64,000 nt of DNA from Deltaproteobacteria bacterium (GTDB taxonomy: Bacteria > Desulfobacterota > Desulfobacteria > Desulfobacterales > Desulfatirhabdiaceae). Made by a program: the position numbers and the translations under genes. The stretch lies in NCBI GenBank assembly GCA_016219185.1, contig JACRBZ010000010.1:186001-250000 (forward strand), written 5' to 3'. This document shows positions 26,154-35,626 of this stretch, piece by piece; the stretch's first letter is position 1; each line of letters begins with the position of its first letter. The notes beneath the pieces were generated by a model that searched no databases, was not told where the DNA came from, and saw only the letters and a program-made list of their open reading frames with translations.

Positions 26154-27502
26154 TTGCGCCTCCTTGCCGTCTTCAGCTTGACTGGGGAGGGAAGATTAGT
26201 GTTTACCCCTTCTTTATAAATTGCTTCATCAATCCAACAAATTGCCCGTCGCAGATGATCTGCCAGATTACATTTAGCTGATGAATAGTGTTTATTGAAC
26301 CAAGTTCTTAACAATTCGCTTATATACGCCGAGTTTGTCGATACTTCTGGGGCAGAAAGTCCTCGAATTGCCTGCAAGCAGCACAACAGATCATCATTTG
26401 ACAACTCTGTATTCACTGACTTGCTGGCCAGTTGCTCCACAAATGCTCGCTTTTTTCTTGCGGTATAATAATCACCAGTGGGCAGGTTAATTTTTTGTAT
26501 TGCTCCATTCGTTATACGTTCGATGAGTTTTGACTTTGACGGCGATCTTGATACCGCTTCGTTTAGCATTTTAATAGTCATTGAACCATCAAGACCTGCA
26601 CTGTGCATGTAATAATAACATGGCAGAAAAGCAGAAGTCTCAAAGCATATCTGCTTTATAAATTCTTTAGGTTCTGAAACCTGCTCACGATTTAAAAAAC
26701 TTCCGACGATATCAGCGATACGAATACCTTTGATTTTAACAATCTGCTTTTTTCCGACACTTAGCGGAATGCTTCCAATTGGTTGAACATTACCAATCAG
26801 CTTGAGGGCAGGTTTGCCTTTAACCACAGAAAACTCACCTTCCTTTATGAAGGACAACTGGCTAAGCAACGATTCATCGATGAGAAATGATCCGCCCGAT
26901 CCTGTTACTTGACCAGTTTGAAGATCGAAGATCCCAGCATCTTGAACCCCAATTCGGGCGATATTGACAAGATGCCGCATCCATAGTTTTTGCTCTTGTT
27001 CACGAGTTGCTTCAAGAATTGTACGGAGTTCTGGATACTTAATTCTTTCAGTTCGTCCTCGATACCGATAGTAAATATCGCCTTCCTTCAATTCTTTTCC
27101 AGCATCCTTGCAACAGACTACAGGTTTGTTTTTGCATTCATGCACGTAAATCAACCCGTAGGCTTTTCCATTCAGTTCGTACTGAAAAATATCCCATTCA
27201 ATTTCAGGTGCAAAATGGTCATTAAAATGTTTAGTCATTTGTTCAGGATCAAGGATTTCAAAGGCTTCAAGGTTTTTGTCTTTAAGACCCTTCAGGATAT
27301 GTGGTCGGTTGGCAATACCAAAAACGATATAGCCGCCCTTAACATTTGCGAATGCGGCGCATGAGCGAAGATAATTGGCAATACTGGCCCATCCAAAGGA
27401 TTCTTTAAATTCTAGCCAGCCGCACTCACGTGAAATAACTCGATCCGTTTTGATCGGAGAGATCTTGAAAATCTCGTTCAGATCCTCTTGGGAAAATGGC
27501 AT
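26150..27502 (-). CDS. AlbA_2 (Schlafen-type) domain protein in the restriction operon
   Basis: 450 residues from the ATG at 27502, which lies four bases after the HsdS stop codon with GGAAGTGGA upstream; a longer frame to 27550 would overlap HsdS. The N-terminal domain (ECGWLEFKESFGW, FANVKGGYIVFGIAN, IYYRYRGRTERI) is the AlbA_2/Schlafen-like module, with a GGYIVFGI core. The remainder is a helical region without recognised domains. Proteins with this domain sit in many defence loci and may bind nucleic acid or nucleotides. Its place between HsdS and HsdR suggests it modulates or adds to the defence activity. Function is not known. Confidence 0.75.
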   Translation of the reverse strand: MPFSQEDLNEIFKISPIKTDRVISRECGWLEFKESFGWASIANYLRSCAAFANVKGGYIVFGIANRPHILKGLKDKNLEAFEILDPEQMTKHFNDHFAPEIEWDIFQYELNGKAYGLIYVHECKNKPVVCCKDAGKELKEGDIYYRYRGRTERIKYPELRTILEATREQEQKLWMRHLVNIARIGVQDAGIFDLQTGQVTGSGGSFLIDESLLSQLSFIKEGEFSVVKGKPALKLIGNVQPIGSIPLSVGKKQIVKIKGIRIADIVGSFLNREQVSEPKEFIKQICFETSAFLPCYYYMHSAGLDGSMTIKMLNEAVSRSPSKSKLIERITNGAIQKINLPTGDYYTARKKRAFVEQLASKSVNTELSNDDLLCCLQAIRGLSAPEVSTNSAYISELLRTWFNKHYSSAKCNLADHLRRAICWIDEAIYKEGVNTNLPSPVKLKTARRRK

Positions 27503-27506
27503 ACGT

Positions 27507-28694
27507 TTATCCACTTCCAGCCTCCTCATGGGTTTTAACCCGCCACTCACCAGTTAACAATTTCTGCATCAGCCCACGCTTCTGTCTGCGATAGGCTTCA
27601 CCCTGTTTTTTCAATAGGTCGATCTCATGCTGTGCGGTGTTGAGAATTGAGGCGATTTTCTTTTGTTGATCGACGGGCGGGACAGGAATTTTAACTGTCA
27701 TAAAGTCAGGAATACTTATCTGTTTGCCATCGCGTATACCGATCACAGCAGATCTGAGGTATTTCTCTATGAAAAGATATGATTTGAAAAAGTGCCTATA
27801 AAATTCGTTCTCGATTGTCATTTTTGGACGCAGAACCGTATAAGCTGGACTGATAAGGCCATGATACCGGGAATACTCAATACCCCCCTGGAAGGAACGG
27901 AGGCTTATGGCGAAATCACCCTTTTTAATCAGTTTGTAAGATTCGGTGCCGCTTTCCGGCGACATGACGCGCCCCTCAAGCATCGTGCGCGGGATAACAC
28001 CCCTGTCCTGGGTCACGGAAAGCAGTTCAACATCTCCGTTGCATTTTCCCGCAATACTTTTAAAAATTCGGTCTGCTCTAAGATGCTCCCAAGTGTCACG
28101 CCTGTCAGTTATCAACGATTTGACAAGCCACGTAAAACCATTTTCCTTGGTCGCAATCAACCGATCGTTCTTTTCGATGGCAAGATCCCATGTGGTGAGA
28201 AGTGATGCAATGGCAATTTGTTCTTCTTGGGAAACTATAAATATTGGCAAATTACCAATTATCTCGGTATTCAGATTAAACATTGTTTGCCCAAGAGCAT
28301 TATTTTCTAGCCAATGCTTCACTGAAATGAGTTGGACATATTGGTGAATATATCTGCTATTTACGTTCTCTTTGAGTCGTACCCTCAAACATCCAGTTCC
28401 ACAAAGCCATCCCTCATTTTCTTGCACGACAGCTGCAATACGGCCAAGATCGCCACGCCGTGGAAATAAAATATCTCCAGTCATAATCCGGTGTTTTGTG
28501 AGCATTTTTGCTTTTTCTTCAGGAACACGAGCTATTCCGTCAAGCACGATTTTCCCACCGCGAATGTCCTTTGGCATGATAACTGGCACACCACATTCCA
28601 CATATTCTTCTGCTTTGAGCTGACTGCCGAAAGGGCCTGTTTGTAATCCCCTTGGTGACACAATAGCTCTCAAAGTAACCATTGAACCGCTCAC
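27507..28694 (-). CDS. hsdS: Type I restriction-modification specificity subunit
   Basis: A 395-residue HsdS with two target-recognition domains. The first ends with PIFIVSQEEQIAIASLLTTWDLAIEKNDRLI and the second with IPVPPVDQQKKIASILNTAQHEIDLLKKQGEAYRRQKRGLMQKLLTGEWRV, the repeated coiled-coil spacers typical of the family. It determines which bipartite DNA sequence HsdM and HsdR act on. It overlaps the RhuM gene by four bases. The operon also codes for a second, half-size S-like protein at its beginning. Confidence 0.95.
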   Translation of the reverse strand: MSGSMVTLRAIVSPRGLQTGPFGSQLKAEEYVECGVPVIMPKDIRGGKIVLDGIARVPEEKAKMLTKHRIMTGDILFPRRGDLGRIAAVVQENEGWLCGTGCLRVRLKENVNSRYIHQYVQLISVKHWLENNALGQTMFNLNTEIIGNLPIFIVSQEEQIAIASLLTTWDLAIEKNDRLIATKENGFTWLVKSLITDRRDTWEHLRADRIFKSIAGKCNGDVELLSVTQDRGVIPRTMLEGRVMSPESGTESYKLIKKGDFAISLRSFQGGIEYSRYHGLISPAYTVLRPKMTIENEFYRHFFKSYLFIEKYLRSAVIGIRDGKQISIPDFMTVKIPVPPVDQQKKIASILNTAQHEIDLLKKQGEAYRRQKRGLMQKLLTGEWRVKTHEEAGSG

Positions 28695-29749
28695 GCTCCG
28701 CCCTCCACTTTCTTCATCCCACGCCCAACCAACTTTGCCGCATCCTCAAGTGCCCTGATAGACTCTCCCGCGCCGAGCGACTCCTTATACTCCCTACGCC
28801 GTTGGACAAACCGGTCATATTCATCACGGGCATGGACTTCAGCATTTTTCTTGCTGACAGAACCTGCATTTGGCAGCACTTTCCGGTCGTTGAATTTCAG
28901 AAACTCGTCCAGCTTCTGCTCCCAGTCCTTCATGAACACCTGCTTACGGCGGCGTGCCTGATCTTCGGCATAATCCAGCCACATAACCACGATCCGGTTC
29001 AACTCATCGATTTCATGCTCGGCCAGATAATTCTTGGCAATGGTCACGTCGGTCTTGCGGACTTCGCCGGATTTCCAACTGGTCAAGCCCATGTTGAGCC
29101 GGGTATGGTCGGCCCGGTTGTGAATCAGCTCCGGTGCAGTCATGCCGGTTGCAGCGTAGTGCAGCTTATTCTGAATAATGCTGAAGAATTTGGTCGTTTC
29201 CGGCCAGGAAGGGTCATAGTCTCCCGCCATGGCGAAAATCTCTTTTACCCGCAGGTACATTCGCCGCTCACTGGCGCGAATGTCACGGATGCGCTCCAGC
29301 ATTTCATCAAAATAATCAGGAACAGCCGATCCCGCTACAGGTGGGTTTTTCAGCCGTTCATCATCCATGGTGAAACCTTTGATGATGTACTCTTTCAGGC
29401 GCTGGGTCGCCCAGATACGGAAGCGGGTGGCGATGAGACTTTTCACTCGGTATCCAACCGAGATAATCATGTCCAAGCTGTAGTATTCCAGATTGCGGTG
29501 GACCTGTCGTTCCCCTTCCTGTTGAACTGTCAAATATTTTTTGACAGTTGCCTCTGAATCCAACTCGCCTTCATCATACACACTTTGAATATGGTGGCTG
29601 ATGTTCTGTTTACTAGTCTGGAAAAGCTCGGCCATCATTTGCTGAGTAAGCCAAAGCGTCTCATTATCCAGACGGACTTCCAGCTTAATCCGACCATCTT
29701 CGGTTTGATAAAGAAGAAATTCGCCTTTTGTTGGCAGGTTGTCAGCCAT
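28691..29749 (-). CDS. RhuM family protein
   Basis: A 352-residue member of the virulence RhuM family (PF13310-type). The N-terminal region has a DNA-binding-like segment LTQQMMAELFQTSKQNISHHI, followed by SVGYRVKSLIATRFRIWATQRLKEYIIKGF, which is the family's central signature. RhuM proteins occur repeatedly inside type I restriction loci and in pathogenicity islands. Their function is not known. This gene lies between hsdM and hsdS, with a 132-base gap on the hsdM side and a four-base overlap with hsdS. Confidence 0.88.
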   Translation of the reverse strand: MADNLPTKGEFLLYQTEDGRIKLEVRLDNETLWLTQQMMAELFQTSKQNISHHIQSVYDEGELDSEATVKKYLTVQQEGERQVHRNLEYYSLDMIISVGYRVKSLIATRFRIWATQRLKEYIIKGFTMDDERLKNPPVAGSAVPDYFDEMLERIRDIRASERRMYLRVKEIFAMAGDYDPSWPETTKFFSIIQNKLHYAATGMTAPELIHNRADHTRLNMGLTSWKSGEVRKTDVTIAKNYLAEHEIDELNRIVVMWLDYAEDQARRRKQVFMKDWEQKLDEFLKFNDRKVLPNAGSVSKKNAEVHARDEYDRFVQRRREYKESLGAGESIRALEDAAKLVGRGMKKVEGGA

Positions 29750-29820
29750 TTAAGACCTCTCCTTTTAAAAACCAGAAACCAATTTTCCCATCATCAGGTG
29801 AAGCTGGTTGATTCTGGTGC

Positions 29821-29854
29821 AAGACCATTTGCGCAACACCACAAAAATGGTCTT
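29821..29854 (-). repeat. Inverted repeat between hsdM and the RhuM gene
   Basis: AAGACCATTT (29821-29830) and AAATGGTCTT (29845-29854) are perfect 10-base arms around a 14-base loop, in the only sizeable gap of the operon. It could attenuate or stabilise the message so that HsdM is made at a higher level than the downstream subunits. Confidence 0.5.
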
Positions 29855-29881
29855 CTGGGACTTGTACCGGCCCTGGAACCC

Positions 29882-31438
29882 TCACCGCACCACTTCCTTT
29901 AGCATCTCCGCCATCCGCGCACGTACCTGCACCAGTTCGCTTTCCAATTGGTCGATTTCCTTCTGGACGGCATCAATGTCGATTTCGGCTTCCTCCTCGA
30001 AAGTGTCCACATAACGGGGAATATTGAGATTGAAATCGTTTTCCCGGATCTCCTCAACCGCAGCAACGTGAGCATATTTCTCGATGTCCAGACGGGCGTC
30101 AACTGTCTCGACGATTTTTTGGATATGCTCGTCGGAAAGGGCATTCTGGTTCTTGCCCGGCAGGTAATTACGACTGGCATCGACAAAAATCACATCCTTT
30201 CGGTTCTGGTTGGCGCCTCCTTTTTCACGGCTGCGATCAAATACCAGGATCGCCACAGGAATCGACGTGGTCGGAAAGAGATTTCCCGGCAGACCGATCA
30301 CAGCGTCAAGCAGGTTTTCTTCAATGACTTTCTCCCGGATACGACCTTCCGCGGCACCCCGGAAAAGAACCCCGTGGGGAACCACCACGGAGACACGTCC
30401 TTCCTTTTCCAAAGCCGCTTCAATCATGTGACTGATGAAAGCCCAGTCGCCTTTCGATTTCGGCGGGACGCCACGCCAGAAGCGGTTATACCGGTCGCTC
30501 TGGGCATCCTCCGCGCCCCACTTGTCGAGCGAAAACGGGGGATTGGCAACGACTCTGTCGAACTTCATTAATCGGTCGTTTTCCACCAGGGTCGGGCTGA
30601 CAAGCGTATCGCACCAATCGATACGGGCGCTATCGGCTCCGTGCAGGAACATATTCATTCTAGCCAGGGCCCAGGTACTGCCGTTGGATTCCATGCCGAA
30701 AAGAGCAAAGTTTCTATCACCTACCTCTCGGGCGGCTTCGATCAAAAGTCCGGCGGAACCGCATGCAGGATCGCAGATACGATTTCCCGGTTTAGGTTTG
30801 ACCAGCTTGGCCACCAGTTCCGACACCTTGTGAGGGGTATAAAACTCTCCGGCTTTTTTGCCCGCGTCTGTCGCAAACCGTTCAATCAGGAATATGTATG
30901 TGTTGCCGATGACATCCTCTGAAACGCGAGAGGGGCTCATATCCAACTGTGGCTTGTTGAAATCCTCCAGAAGCGTCTTCAAGCGGCGGTTCCGATCTTT
31001 GGTCTTGCCGAGGTTCGCCTCGCTGTTGAAGTCGATATTGCGGAATACCCCTTCCAGCTTCACCTTATTGGCTTCTTCAATGGCTTCCAGAACGATGTTG
31101 ATAAGCTCGCCGATGTTGGCCGCTCCACGCCGTTCATACAGGCTGTAATAGTCTGCCAGAAAACGATCTTCTACCTTGCCTGTCTCATGGTTCTTCAATT
31201 CAGCGAAGGGAAGTACAAAACGCTCACGTTCCGATTTACGTCGGATACGGGCATCATCATCGCCATACTGTTTTCGGTAAACGCTGTAGTGGTCCTTCCA
31301 GACATCCGAAATGTATTTCATGAACAGCATCACCAGGATGTAGTCCTTGTACTGTGCCGGGTCCACTACTCCCCGAAAGGTGTCGCAGGCTGCCCATGCC
31401 GCGTTGTTGATGTCTTTTTGAGCGATTTTCGGGCTCAT
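29882..31438 (-). CDS. hsdM: Type I restriction-modification methyltransferase subunit
   Basis: A 518-residue N6-adenine methyltransferase. SAM-binding motif I is DPACGSAGLLIEA near residue 223 and the catalytic motif IV NPPFSL is near residue 299. The N-terminal helical domain (AWAACDTFRGVVDPAQYKDYILVMLFMKYISDVW) is typical of HsdM. The gene overlaps the preceding half-S gene by four bases. With HsdS it methylates host DNA and is part of the restriction complex with HsdR. Confidence 0.97.
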   Translation of the reverse strand: MSPKIAQKDINNAAWAACDTFRGVVDPAQYKDYILVMLFMKYISDVWKDHYSVYRKQYGDDDARIRRKSERERFVLPFAELKNHETGKVEDRFLADYYSLYERRGAANIGELINIVLEAIEEANKVKLEGVFRNIDFNSEANLGKTKDRNRRLKTLLEDFNKPQLDMSPSRVSEDVIGNTYIFLIERFATDAGKKAGEFYTPHKVSELVAKLVKPKPGNRICDPACGSAGLLIEAAREVGDRNFALFGMESNGSTWALARMNMFLHGADSARIDWCDTLVSPTLVENDRLMKFDRVVANPPFSLDKWGAEDAQSDRYNRFWRGVPPKSKGDWAFISHMIEAALEKEGRVSVVVPHGVLFRGAAEGRIREKVIEENLLDAVIGLPGNLFPTTSIPVAILVFDRSREKGGANQNRKDVIFVDASRNYLPGKNQNALSDEHIQKIVETVDARLDIEKYAHVAAVEEIRENDFNLNIPRYVDTFEEEAEIDIDAVQKEIDQLESELVQVRARMAEMLKEVVR

Positions 31439-32019
31439 CGGTTCTGTTCTCCTTGTGCCAGTCTCATCAAAATGGTCGAAGTATATTGCCTGCGTTTTAT
31501 GGCGAGTCTATTCAGGAGACGTTGCTCTTCATCAGCCAAAGCAGCCAACTCCGTAATCGCCCGCTGTCGTTCAATGGAGGGAATGAACACTTCAAGATTT
31601 TCCAGCGCCTCTTTGCTGATCATCTTCTGAGCGGTGCCGATCGCGCGACTCGCCAGATAGGATTGCGCCGACACCTGGCTGATAAACCAGTTAAGATACT
31701 CGGGGAGAACGACTTGCTCATCCACACGGATACGTAATAGTGGCGCAGACACTACTGCGACTCCTGGATCATCCGTCAAAATGGCGGAGGTGGCTGTCAG
31801 TCCCCGCGATCTGAAAAACAAATCGCCCGGTCTTACGATGTGATGCGCTTTGAGCGATTCCATGTCCACTTGCGTTAGTCCGCTACAGTCAACGCGATTG
31901 TCATCCGTCAGGTCTTTCATCTGGATAACCGCAACCGCCCCGGAACCTCTCGCTTCAATACGGGAGCGGAAGAAGTATCCCATTTGCACTGATGCTATTT
32001 TCTTCAATTCTCTCTTCAT
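31435..32019 (-). CDS. Half-size HsdS-like protein (single target-recognition domain)
   Basis: 194 residues containing one target-recognition domain (QMKDLTDDNRVDCSGL, VRPGDLFFRSRG, LPEYLNWFISQVSAQSYL) and one C-terminal helix pair (IPSIERQRAITELAALADEEQRLLNRLAIKRRQ). Full-length HsdS proteins have two copies of both. It is the first gene of the operon, directly before hsdM with a four-base overlap. It may form a homodimer that acts as an alternative specificity subunit, as seen for natural half-S proteins, or bind the operon's own DNA as a regulator. Both are inferences. Confidence 0.82.
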   Translation of the reverse strand: MKRELKKIASVQMGYFFRSRIEARGSGAVAVIQMKDLTDDNRVDCSGLTQVDMESLKAHHIVRPGDLFFRSRGLTATSAILTDDPGVAVVSAPLLRIRVDEQVVLPEYLNWFISQVSAQSYLASRAIGTAQKMISKEALENLEVFIPSIERQRAITELAALADEEQRLLNRLAIKRRQYTSTILMRLAQGEQNR

Positions 32020-32058
32020 TTGCCCACACTTCTTACTTGCAGTAATATTGTTGCAGCA

Positions 32059-32087
32059 AATGTATACTTTTTTGTGGCGGCTGTCAA
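32059..32087 (-). promoter_or_regulatory. Sigma-70-like promoter of the restriction-modification operon
   Basis: On the minus strand a perfect TTGACA (32087-32082), a 17-base spacer and TACATT (32064-32059) lie about 40 bases before the first gene. This is the clearest housekeeping promoter in the region and can serve all seven overlapping genes. Confidence 0.72.
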
Positions 32088-32303
32088 CTTAAAATTCAAG
32101 AATAACGTTACTGCATAATTTTATTCATGGAGTAATGGCTTCAACCTTTGTCAATGAAGCGTCAAGTACGCTTCATTCAGGACATCTCAAGGACGCCATG
32201 ATCGATACCTGCATCGGACCGGAGGGGTGCAACAGATTGACTTATCATCAGTAAATTGCGGAATAGTCTTGACTATTATCCATTGTCGTGATTTATAGTC
32301 GCC

Positions 32304-32566
32304 ATGAAGCGATATCTTTATGATCCCATCAAAGGAGACCTGACCCGGAAAATGGTCATCCTGACAGGGCCTCGCCAGATCGGGAAGACCTGATGATCGA
32401 GATCAAACACGCCGATGATGCGGTTTCCAGGAATCTGCGCTACTTTTCGGAAAGATTGCCCGGCGTCGAAGCCATCCAGCTTGTTCACCAGCTTCGCCAT
32501 GAGCAGACGAACCAAAACATATCCGTTTTATCGGCAAGTCGGTGGCTTGGCGAACTGTCGACATAG
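32304..32566 (+). pseudogene. AAA ATPase/DUF4143 family gene with its middle deleted
   Basis: The first 29 codons (32304-32390) read MKRYLYDPIKGDL...MVILTGPRQIGKT, the start and Walker A of the AAA/DUF4143 family, then hit a UGA at 32391. From 32393 in another frame, IEIKHADDAVSRNLRYF...LPGVEAIQLVH matches the family's C-terminal segment and ends at 32566. The roughly 300 residues between are absent. The gene is a relic of an internal deletion next to the restriction island. Confidence 0.75.
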
Positions 32567-32632
32567 TCGTCATGCGGACTATCGAAATGCTCCGAAATAA
32601 AAATTCCGACTTCTCCGATTACGCAAGGGAAG

Positions 32633-34039
32633 TTACGAACAGTAAATCATTTTATGCAATGCCAGGCTCAATTCAGTGACATTGTATGGTTTTATCATCA
32701 CTTCGTTGAAGCCATACGCGCAGAAATCGGCCATGACGGGATCATTGGAATAACCGCTTGAAACAATCGCCTTGACGGACGGGTCGATTTCCCGAAGGCG
32801 TTTTACGGCTTCCTTGCCTCCCATACCGCCGGGAATCGTCAGGTCCAGAATAACCACATCAAAGGGCTTGCCGGCGTTTTTGGCGTTTTTGGATGCTTCA
32901 ATGGCTTCGGCACCATCACCGGCCGTCTCGGCATCATATCCAAGATGACATAAAATCTCTCTGCCGACCTCTCTCACCATCTCTTCATCATCCATTATGA
33001 GGATCCTGCCCTTACCCGCGATTCTTGATTCTTCGATCTCCGTAATTTCAACCGGCTCCTCCGATGCAGGCATATGGATTGTAAAGACTGTTCCCGAACC
33101 CGCCATGGATTCCACATCGATATGACCCCCATGGTTTTTTATAATGGAATAGGTCACAGCCAGCCCCAGGCCGCTTCCTTTCTGCTTTGTCGTAAAATAG
33201 GGATCAAATATCCTGAGTAGATTTTCGGCGGGTATACCCGCTCCCTGATCCGCAAGCGTAATCTTCACATATTCCCCGTTTATTAAGGGCAGATTGTCTC
33301 TTGATTCGATTACGACGGTTGATACCTCTATCGTTAAAACGCCTCCATCGGGCATGGCCTGAATGGCGTTGATAATAAGATTGTTCAATGCCTGAATTAT
33401 TTGTCCTTCGTCCGCCTCAACCGTCCGGAAACCGCCGGTGATGCGGAAATCCCCTTTGACATTGGCCCCTCTCAATGCAAAACTCATGGAATATTTTATC
33501 GCATGTTCCAAAGAGATGACCTTCTTAATGGGGACCCCGCCTTTCGAAAAAGTCAACAACTGCTGCGTTAAGTCTTTTGCACGTGCAGATGCCTTTTCGG
33601 CCTCGTTCAGCCAGTTGCATACCTTGCCGCCGGGCTCGGCCGTCATCTTTGCAAGAGAAATATTACCCAGTATCATGGTTAGGATGTTATTGAAATCATG
33701 TGCGATTCCTTCTGCAAGCACGCCAATGGATTCAAGCTTCTGGGCTTTTAACAGTTCCTCTTCAAGTTTTTTCTGACGGGTAACATCGCGGAAACTCCAC
33801 ACCCGGCCTACCGGCCGGCCTTCAATTCTCTGCGCATTGGAATAGCGTTCAAAAAACCTGCCGTCTGTAAATTCCAGCGCATCGAAACTCTCCGACTCGG
33901 GGTGAGCATAGATTTCCTTCGTCTTTTCAGTAAACTGGCGGCTAATCCACGCCCATAGGACGTGGCTTTGAAGGGCACCCCATAGGGGTGCTGTAAGCGT
34001 GCCCCCTAAGAAGGCACGCCAAGTTGCCCCCAGATACAA
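32633..34039 (-). pseudogene. Hybrid histidine kinase-receiver gene, 5' end lost to an IS200-type insertion
   Basis: The 468-codon frame contains the end of a PAS domain (RVWSFRDVTRQKKLEEEL), HisKA with the phosphorylated His in IAHDFNNILTM, an HATPase (DQGAGIP, GSGLGLAVTY) and a C-terminal receiver with Asp in VVILDLTIPGGMGGK. The first about 30 codons (34039 to about 33947) come from the insertion element rather than a kinase. The native sensor region is missing upstream. A fusion could be translated from the ATG inside the element, but without the sensor input it is likely inactive. A final receiver suggests it once fed a phosphorelay. Confidence 0.75.
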
Positions 34040-34572
34040 TTATTAATTACTTTTTTTCGCGTTCTTTACGCTCTTGATAAATAACGTACTTACGTATCAT
34101 CTCTTCGTCGAGTCCAACAGTATCTACACAATAGCCATCGGCCCAGAAGTGATTGCCCCAATAGGGGCGCTCTTTTAAGTATGGAAACTTTTTGAATACC
34201 CGTATCGCTGTTCGTCCTTTTACTATTCCCATGAACTCCGATATGGAAACCTTTGGAGGTATTTTCACAAGCAAATGGATGTGATCAGGTTGAACGTTCA
34301 CTTCCACAATGTGGCAACCCAGCCTGCCACTGAATACCTGTATGCAGTTGAATACTTCCTCTGCTACAATTCCTTTGAGAACACGGTACCGAAACTTCGG
34401 AACCCACACGATGTGATATTGACAGTGCCATAATACATGGGATAATTTCATAAATCTGCTCATCTGCTGCTCCTTTCTCCTTGAATTGTGGGGACAACTC
34501 AAGGAAGGGGTTTAGCAGATGGGCATCTTACAGGCAAAGCCAATTACCTCTGACCCCGCCCAGAGGACGGGG
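33947..34572. mobile_element. IS200-type insertion sequence (TnpA only)
   Basis: A single-gene element of about 630 bases. Both ends carry related imperfect hairpins in the same orientation: CCACGCCCATAGGACGTGG (33947-33965) and CCCCGCCCAGAGGACGGGG (34554-34572), as in IS200/IS605 elements that move as single-stranded DNA without target duplication. Two further hairpins lie at 33972-33993 and 33998-34018, between the end and the transposase stop codon. The exact cleavage sites cannot be fixed by eye. No TnpB gene is present. Confidence 0.82.
34047..34463 (-). CDS. tnpA: IS200/IS605 family transposase TnpA (Y1 HUH type)
   Basis: 138 residues from the ATG at 34463, supported by AAAGGAG seven bases upstream. 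The HUH motif is HIHLLVKIPP (HxH), and the catalytic tyrosine is in the C-terminal helix near KYVIYQERK. The YHIVWVPKFRYRVL start is the family hallmark. It appears complete, so the element may still be mobile. Confidence 0.93.
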   Translation of the reverse strand: MSRFMKLSHVLWHCQYHIVWVPKFRYRVLKGIVAEEVFNCIQVFSGRLGCHIVEVNVQPDHIHLLVKIPPKVSISEFMGIVKGRTAIRVFKKFPYLKERPYWGNHFWADGYCVDTVGLDEEMIRKYVIYQERKEREKK

Positions 34573-34744
34573 TTTTTCAAGACAAAATAAAATCACCGGG
34601 GTTTTTCAACTGATCCAGAACAAACGAAAGCGCCCGCCGGTCGTCCCTGGAGATTACGGGTTAAAAGTCTACAGCAGTTCATGTTTTCACTGACATCAAT
34701 ACGACCCGAAAGCACGCACGAAACCTTAAGCAGCAGGCGCTTGA

Positions 34745-35626
34745 TCAAACAACACATCGGAATTTCCGCAGAAAATCCACGGGGTGATACGACATCTTGG
34801 CCTTCCGGAGTCCCTCGTCATCCAGATCCTGCTCGCGGTTGACCAGAATATCGGAATTTCCGAAACGCTCCAGAAACATCTGGTTGATGGCCTGATATAC
34901 GCCTTTGTAATCGGGGTTACCTTTTTCAAAATGAATGATCAGGGTATTGGCGCCGAGCATTTCCGCAATGGTATAGGCTACGAGATCGTCATTGACCAGG
35001 AGCGCTCCCCCGGAAAGTCCCCTTAAGCTGCTCCAGTTTTTCAGCACTTTTTCAATCACCCGGTTTTCCGCGGACAGCATGTCGCTGGCTTCGCAGTCCC
35101 GCCACATACACCAGTCGGTCTGAAGCGCCAGGGCTTTTTCCGTCATTTCCGGGCCAAGCGGCTCATATCTAAATGGGTAACCGGACAGAAACTGGTTGAG
35201 AAGATTCTTTTTCTTGTGAAACCGGTTTCCCTTCAAACTGATCAGGTCCGTGCCGGCATACAGATAATCCCAGTGCCCGCGAAGCGGCTCCGTAATGACC
35301 CGGCCCTCCCCTGCCCTTTGCTTCCACAATTCGGCCAGTTTCTCCGGAACGCGCGTAAACACGGCGGGCCCGGAAATACATTCAGACAGAATATCCGACC
35401 AGTCGGCCTGGTGCCAGTCGCCGATAGGGGCCCAGTACACGGGCTCGGGAAATGTCTGCTGTATCCATACCATATCGTTTTCCCAGGCCCATATCAGCCC
35501 GTATTCATCCGCCCATGCCCACAGGTTGATGAAACTGTAATCGGATGTAGGCTGCGGGCACATGGCCAGCACCCTGGCATAGGCTTCCTGCTGGTTAATG
35601 CGTATGGGTTCAAATTTTAGGGGCAT
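34745..35626 (-). CDS. DUF2156 (phosphatidylglycerol lysyltransferase C-terminal-like) protein
   Basis: A 293-residue soluble protein with the double GNAT-like fold of DUF2156. Typical segments are SDYSFINLWAW near residue 28, KGNRFHKKKNLLNQF near 140, YTIAEMLGANTLIIHFEKGNPDYKGVYQAINQMF and the C-terminal NREQDLDDEGLRKAKMSYHPV. Membrane-bound relatives add amino acids to phosphatidylglycerol; stand-alone forms have no assigned substrate. It overlaps the ABC permease gene by 17 bases, so the two are co-transcribed. Confidence 0.85.
   Translation of the reverse strand: MPLKFEPIRINQQEAYARVLAMCPQPTSDYSFINLWAWADEYGLIWAWENDMVWIQQTFPEPVYWAPIGDWHQADWSDILSECISGPAVFTRVPEKLAELWKQRAGEGRVITEPLRGHWDYLYAGTDLISLKGNRFHKKKNLLNQFLSGYPFRYEPLGPEMTEKALALQTDWCMWRDCEASDMLSAENRVIEKVLKNWSSLRGLSGGALLVNDDLVAYTIAEMLGANTLIIHFEKGNPDYKGVYQAINQMFLERFGNSDILVNREQDLDDEGLRKAKMSYHPVDFLRKFRCVV

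Noticed and set aside
34573..34744. Possible upstream half of the interrupted kinase beyond the IS element
   Set aside because: Only a 21-codon stretch (DDRRALSFVLDQL-like) is open and it has no start or family match, so it was not annotated.
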